Positions 6,042 through 9,056 of a stretch of DNA of 9,056 nucleotides are shown piece after piece. Below the pieces are notes generated by a model, which was not told the DNA's origin, searched no databases, and was given only the letters and a program-made list of their open reading frames with translations. How positions within the stretch are numbered: position 1 is the first letter of the stretch; each line of letters starts with the position of its first letter. The translations under genes were made by a program, and so were the position numbers. Origin of the DNA: JBGTLA01 sp041744375 (lineage in GTDB: Bacteria > Actinomycetota > Acidimicrobiia > Spongiisociales > ZC4RG35); contig JBGTLA010000007.1 in assembly GCA_041744375.1 (NCBI GenBank), positions 1 to 9,056 on the forward strand, read 5' to 3'.

Positions 6042-6743
6042 ATGGCACAGCTCTCCGACCTGGCGACCGATCAGCATCTGGCCTGGCTGGCGCGCAGCTT
6101 CGGCCGACCCGATTACCTGCCCCTAACAGTCCAGGATCTCGAGGTGTTGTCGAGTTGTGCTGAACTGGTCAAGCGCTATCGAGGGTCGCACCTGTTCCGC
6201 CAGGGCGAACCGGCACAGGCAGCCTATCTCATCCGCGAAGGCGAGGTCGACATCTATCGCATCCACTCGGGCTCGCCCCGGGTGGTGTCGCGGGTCGGCG
6301 TGGGCTCCGTCATCGGGGATATCGCCATGTTCGGCGAAGGAGGCTACAAGTCCTCGGCTCGCGCTGTGGGATCCGTGCGGGCCTTCCGTTTCGAGCGCTC
6401 CACTCTTCTGCCCGAACTGGCCAAACATCCGTCGATCTGCCTGCGCTGGCTGGTGTCGGGGCTCAACCAACTGGAGCGTACCCAGCGCCGGATCATCCAC
6501 CTCATGCACAAGACGGTTCTCGCCCAGGTGGCAGACTTGCTGGCGGAGGAGGCCGAGACCCGGTCGGAGATAAGCCTGTCACAAGCTTCAATCGCCACGT
6601 TGCTCGGGGTCAGCCGCCAGTCTGTGAACGAGGCGCTGGGCGAACTGCGTGACAGGGGAGCCATCGAGACGGGATACCGAATGATCAAGGTGCTCGATAT
6701 CACCGTGCTCCAGATTGTGGCTTCCCAACAGCCTTCCCGCTGA
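6042..6743 (+). CDS. Crp/Fnr-family transcriptional regulator
   Basis: The 233-residue protein has a cyclic-nucleotide-binding fold at about 28-145 (HLFRQGEPAQAAYLIREGEV, GSVIGDIAMFGEGGYKSSAR). A long dimerisation helix follows (about 130-168), and then a winged helix-turn-helix at about 172-222 (LSQASIATLLGVSRQSVNEA, then LGELRDRGAIE). Against E. coli CRP the phosphate-cassette residues Glu72 and Arg82 are Asp93 and Lys103, while Ser83 is kept (Ser104). In the recognition helix Arg180-Glu181-Arg185 become Arg192-Gln193-Glu197. The protein therefore probably does not read the TGTGA sites of CRP, and its ligand may not be cAMP. The N-terminal Fnr cysteine cluster is absent. The ATG at 6042 lacks a good Shine-Dalgarno, and a TTG at 6027 is possible. 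It follows the TlpA-like gene by 63 bp and may be read from its own promoter. Confidence 0.9.
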   Translation: MAQLSDLATDQHLAWLARSFGRPDYLPLTVQDLEVLSSCAELVKRYRGSHLFRQGEPAQAAYLIREGEVDIYRIHSGSPRVVSRVGVGSVIGDIAMFGEGGYKSSARAVGSVRAFRFERSTLLPELAKHPSICLRWLVSGLNQLERTQRRIIHLMHKTVLAQVADLLAEEAETRSEISLSQASIATLLGVSRQSVNEALGELRDRGAIETGYRMIKVLDITVLQIVASQQPSR

Positions 6744-6816
6744 AGGCCGCGTCAGCATCGGTGCACCGTCGAGACTTGAGTCGAGAAGGTGTCGGCGACC
6801 ACGGCGCGCCGTCATC

Positions 6817-7110
6817 TCACTGGCTGGACTCGATGCGGACTTCGTTCCAGAACGCCACGTGCTCGGCGATGTCCGAGGCGGCGCGAGACGGTGTGTGGTA
6901 GGTCCAGCCGACGCTCTCATGGGTGTGTCCGTCGATGACGGTGTCGAAATAGCTGGCCTTCCCCTTCCAGAAGCAGCGAGAGGTGACATCGGTCTCGACG
7001 AGGTGCTCCCAGTTGATGGAGTCGGGCGGGAAGTACGAATTTCCCTCGAGCGATACCACCCGGTCCGTCTCGGCGAGAACTACTCCGTCCAAAATGGCTC
7101 GTGTCGTCAT
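6817..7110 (-). CDS. DUF427-domain protein
   Basis: The 97-residue protein starts at ATG 7108-7110 with AAGGAG five bases before it, an excellent ribosome binding site. A longer reading from 7170 lacks support. The sequence has the DUF427 pattern: an N-terminal strand with VLAETDRVVSLEGNSYFPPD, then FWKGKASYFDTVIDG (relatives have 'C-P-x-K-G-x-A-x-Y-[FW]'), and WTYHTPSRAASDIAEHVAFW near the C-terminus. The length matches single-domain members. The fold is a small beta barrel or tent; no reaction is established for the family. No signal peptide is present, so it should be cytoplasmic. It is convergent with the Crp/Fnr gene (73 bp apart) and divergent from the flavoprotein gene, with repeated dyads in the shared 171-bp promoter region. 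Confidence 0.9.
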   Translation of the reverse strand: MTTRAILDGVVLAETDRVVSLEGNSYFPPDSINWEHLVETDVTSRCFWKGKASYFDTVIDGHTHESVGWTYHTPSRAASDIAEHVAFWNEVRIESSQ

Positions 7111-7168
7111 TTCTTCTCCTTGAACTCGGTAAGAAGTTGAACCACGCCCTCCCCAGACGGTCGGTGGC

Positions 7169-7186
7169 ATTGTCGGCTTGCCGACC
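7169..7186. promoter_or_regulatory. Dyad ATTGTCGG-CTTG-CCGACC (candidate operator, copy A)
   Basis: GTCGG (7172-7176) and CCGAC (7181-7185) form a perfect dyad around CTTG, midway between the starts of the DUF427 and reductase genes. The right arm can also pair with CGGTCGG at 7158-7164 (7 bp), and ACCGAGTT at 7184-7191 matches AACTCGGT at 7123-7130. Several overlapping inverted repeats therefore share this point. Confidence 0.55.
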
Positions 7187-7198
7187 GAGTTCTACGAG

Positions 7199-7216
7199 AT
7201 TGTCGTCTCCCCGACC
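7199..7216. promoter_or_regulatory. Second copy ATTGTCG-N5-CCGACC, exactly 30 bp from the first (copy B)
   Basis: ATTGTCG-TCTCC-CCGACC repeats 13 of the 18 bases of copy A at a distance of 30 bp (about three helical turns). The inner dyad is weaker here (GTCGT against CCGAC). Tandem sites on one helical face are a common operator arrangement. GACCATTC, which begins inside this copy (7213-7220), recurs at 7250-7257. Confidence 0.45.
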
Positions 7217-7281
7217 ATTCTCGAAGCGACGAGGGCCGCTTCGGGGTTGGACCATTCGATTCGCCCAACTTGGAGATGACC

Positions 7282-8703
7282 ATGACTGACAGTACATACG
7301 ACGTACTCGTGCTCGGGGGAGGACCCGCCGGAGAGAACGCTGCCGAAGTGGCCGCCCAACACGGTCTGGCGGTGGCGGTCGTGGAGCGGGAACTGGTGGG
7401 GGGTGAGTGCTCTTACTGGGCGTGCATGCCTTCCAAGGCGCTGCTTCGTCCCGGCGACATGCTCGATGCCGCCACACGCACCCCCGGGTTCGTCGGCGGT
7501 CACATCGATGTGGAGGAGACGCTGGCAAGGAGGAACTCGCTGGCGGCGAACTGGGACGATGCCGGACAGGTGGCGTGGTTGGAGAGCGCGGGCGTCCATC
7601 TCATCAGAGGACATGGCCGCCTCGCAGGTGAAAGGACGGTGGAGGTTGTGGCCAGCGACGGCAGCCTGGCGACGTACGAGGCGTCGCAGGGAGTGATCGT
7701 GGCGACGGGCACGGCTGCTTCTATGCCGCCTATTGAGGGGTTGACAGAGGCTGGGGTGTGGGATAGCCGAGACGTGACAGCGGCCAAAGAGGTGCCGAGG
7801 CGGCTCCTCGTGATCGGCGGCGGTGTGGTGGGTGTGGAGATGGCCCAGGCATGGAGGTCGCTGGGTAGCGACGAGGTCACCGTAGTCGAGCTTTTCGACA
7901 GACTCCTCGCCCGAGAAGAGCCCGTGGCCGGCTCTGAGCTCCGCCAGGCCTTCGAGAACAGCGGAATTAGCGTGTTCACCGATGCCCGCACCGACAAGAT
8001 CACACGGATGGCGCCGGACGGTCCCGTCGTGGCCGAAATCACCCTCGACGACGGGTCACAGGTCTCCATCGAAGCCGACGAGGTACTCGTCGCCACCGGC
8101 CGGCGGCCGCTGACTCAGGATATCGGCCTCGAGACAGTCGGCCTGGAGCCGGGCCGCTACATCGACGTCGATGACCAACTTCGTGCCGCCGGCGTCGATG
8201 GGCACTGGCTCTACGCGGTCGGCGACGTGAACGGTCGCTCACTTCTCACCCACACCGGCAAGTACCAGGCGCGAATCGCCGGCGCCCACATTGCCGGGGT
8301 TGCCACCCGGGCGTGGGGAGACACCAAAGCGACTCCGCGAGTGGTCTTCACGAACCCCAAGGTGGCAGCGGTGGGAATGACCGAAGCCGAGGCCCGCGAG
8401 TCCGGCCTCTCGGTACACGTTGTCTCCTACGACATCGGCAACGTTGCCGGGGCCGCAACCTTTGGCCGGGGCTACGAAGGCACATGCAAACTCGTCATCG
8501 ATGCCGACCGGGGAGTGATCGTGGGAGCGACCTTCATCGGGCCGATGACTGGAGAATTGCTCCATGCCGCCACCATTGCCATAGTCGGCGAGGTGCCGCT
8601 CGACACATTGTGGCATGCCGTACCTGCGTTCCCCATCCTCAGCGAGGTGTGGCTCCGGCTACTGGAGACGTACCGCGACGAATATCAACACGAGTTCCTG
8701 TGA
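7282..8703 (+). CDS. Class I pyridine nucleotide-disulfide oxidoreductase (dihydrolipoyl dehydrogenase-like flavoprotein)
   Basis: The 473-residue protein shows all domains of the class. An N-terminal FAD fold has VLGGGPAG (12-17). A redox-active pair in GGECSYWACMPSK (Cys43, Cys48) has the usual C-x4-C spacing. A central NAD(P) fold has VIGGGVVGVEMAQAW, with an acidic residue in VVELFDRLL suggesting NADH. Then come VATGRRP, a second FAD contact (LYAVGDVNGRSLLTHTGKYQ) and a C-terminal dimerisation domain. Lipoamide dehydrogenase and glutathione reductase have His in H-P-T-x-x-E there. This protein has AFPILSE, with Phe450 at that position and Glu455 kept. It is therefore not a standard dihydrolipoyl dehydrogenase, and the electron acceptor is open. 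The ATG at 7282 is chosen for GGAG six bases upstream; 7276 and TTG 7270 are alternatives. The stop overlaps the next gene by 4 nt (GTGA). Confidence 0.9.
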   Translation: MTDSTYDVLVLGGGPAGENAAEVAAQHGLAVAVVERELVGGECSYWACMPSKALLRPGDMLDAATRTPGFVGGHIDVEETLARRNSLAANWDDAGQVAWLESAGVHLIRGHGRLAGERTVEVVASDGSLATYEASQGVIVATGTAASMPPIEGLTEAGVWDSRDVTAAKEVPRRLLVIGGGVVGVEMAQAWRSLGSDEVTVVELFDRLLAREEPVAGSELRQAFENSGISVFTDARTDKITRMAPDGPVVAEITLDDGSQVSIEADEVLVATGRRPLTQDIGLETVGLEPGRYIDVDDQLRAAGVDGHWLYAVGDVNGRSLLTHTGKYQARIAGAHIAGVATRAWGDTKATPRVVFTNPKVAAVGMTEAEARESGLSVHVVSYDIGNVAGAATFGRGYEGTCKLVIDADRGVIVGATFIGPMTGELLHAATIAIVGEVPLDTLWHAVPAFPILSEVWLRLLETYRDEYQHEFL

Positions 8704-9056
8704 CCAAACCGAGATTGGAAACAGCCCTACGGCGGGCAGTCCGCTGGCTCGTTCCGGCGCTCTTGATCACCCCGCTGCTCTTGATGGCATCGGTGCCGGC
8801 GAACCCCATGACCGCGGCGATGACCCAGCTCGGGGTGGTGGTCCTCTACGGTCTCGTGCTGGCGATGTCGCTCGGCCACCTGCTGGATGCGCCCTGGTTC
8901 ACCGACCTCGGCCCAATGGCCCGGTGGTTCGCTTCTGGGGCATCCCTGGTGGCGTTGACCACCGGGGCGGTGGCGCTCGTCACCATCGCCTCCTCGGCGG
9001 CCCTGCGGCTGGAACCGTCGCTCCAGTTCCTGCAGTTGCTGTCGGCCCTCGACATC
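8700..9056 (+). CDS. Multi-helix membrane protein, partial (3' end off the window)
   Basis: A GTG at 8700-8702 overlaps the reductase stop (GTGA), and the frame is open to the right edge for 119 codons. After a basic start (MTKPRLETALRRAVR), three hydrophobic segments are visible: WLVPALLITPLLLMASVPA, QLGVVVLYGLVLAMSLGHLL and SLVALTTGAVALVTIASSAA. The visible part ends with SLQFLQLLSALDI, which may lead into a fourth. There are no cysteines or haem-type motifs in the visible part. I do not recognise a named family. The overlap indicates translational coupling with the flavoprotein, so a role as its membrane partner is possible but unproven. Confidence 0.75.
   Translation, partial: MTKPRLETALRRAVRWLVPALLITPLLLMASVPANPMTAAMTQLGVVVLYGLVLAMSLGHLLDAPWFTDLGPMARWFASGASLVALTTGAVALVTIASSAALRLEPSLQFLQLLSALDI

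Noticed and set aside
6801..6812. Perfect 12-bp palindrome ACGGCGCGCCGT between the convergent Crp/Fnr and DUF427 genes
   Set aside because: About two palindromes of this length are expected in a window of this size, it has no loop and no T-run, so a terminator is not supported.
1..9056. CRISPR array, tRNA or rRNA gene, insertion sequence, integrase or attachment site
   Set aside because: I saw no regularly spaced repeats beyond the two- or three-copy motifs reported, no tRNA-like cloverleaf and no transposase or recombinase sequence on reading both strands.

Overview
The window is high-GC DNA coding on both strands, most likely from an actinobacterium. The evidence is an XRE regulator with an MmyB-type C-terminal domain, a DUF427 protein, a DUF3179 lipoprotein with a Thr/Pro-rich linker, and GTG starts. 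An acidimicrobial-type lineage is possible, but that is a guess from protein style. I see no tRNA, rRNA, CRISPR array, transposase or integrase.

Left part (1-2020). A gene on the minus strand running off the left edge resembles the glycine/sarcosine/betaine reductase selenoprotein B family. Next comes a decayed stretch holding two convergent pseudogenes. The plus-strand one is a PlsC-like acyltransferase remnant broken by several frameshifts and a nonsense codon. The minus-strand one is a redoxin/deiodinase-like remnant that seems to have lost its active-site segment. Their broken 3' ends meet at about 1330. An intact minus-strand four-helix membrane protein follows.

Middle (2021-6041). An XRE/MmyB-like regulator is divergent from the membrane protein. 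It is followed by a lipoprotein with a fibronectin-like and a discoidin (F5/8 type C)-like domain, and by a small two-helix membrane protein on the minus strand. A two-gene operon comes next: a DUF3179 lipoprotein with a CPLC motif, overlapping a membrane-anchored TlpA-like thioredoxin (WCPAC).

Right part (6042-9056). A Crp/Fnr-family regulator with non-classical ligand-pocket and recognition-helix residues is convergent with a minus-strand DUF427 gene. Divergent from DUF427 is a class I flavoprotein disulfide reductase that lacks the usual C-terminal catalytic His. It overlaps by 4 nt the start of a membrane protein that runs off the right edge.

The most interesting signal is non-coding. 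The 5-4-5 dyad GTCGG-N4-CCGAC occurs in two separate divergent intergenic regions, between the 60-aa gene and DUF3179 and between DUF427 and the reductase. The second region has an additional related copy exactly 30 bp from the first. This suggests that four transcription units are controlled together by one regulator. The Crp/Fnr protein encoded between them is a plausible candidate, because Fnr sites have the same 5-4-5 geometry. The shared theme would be extracytoplasmic thiol/redox chemistry.
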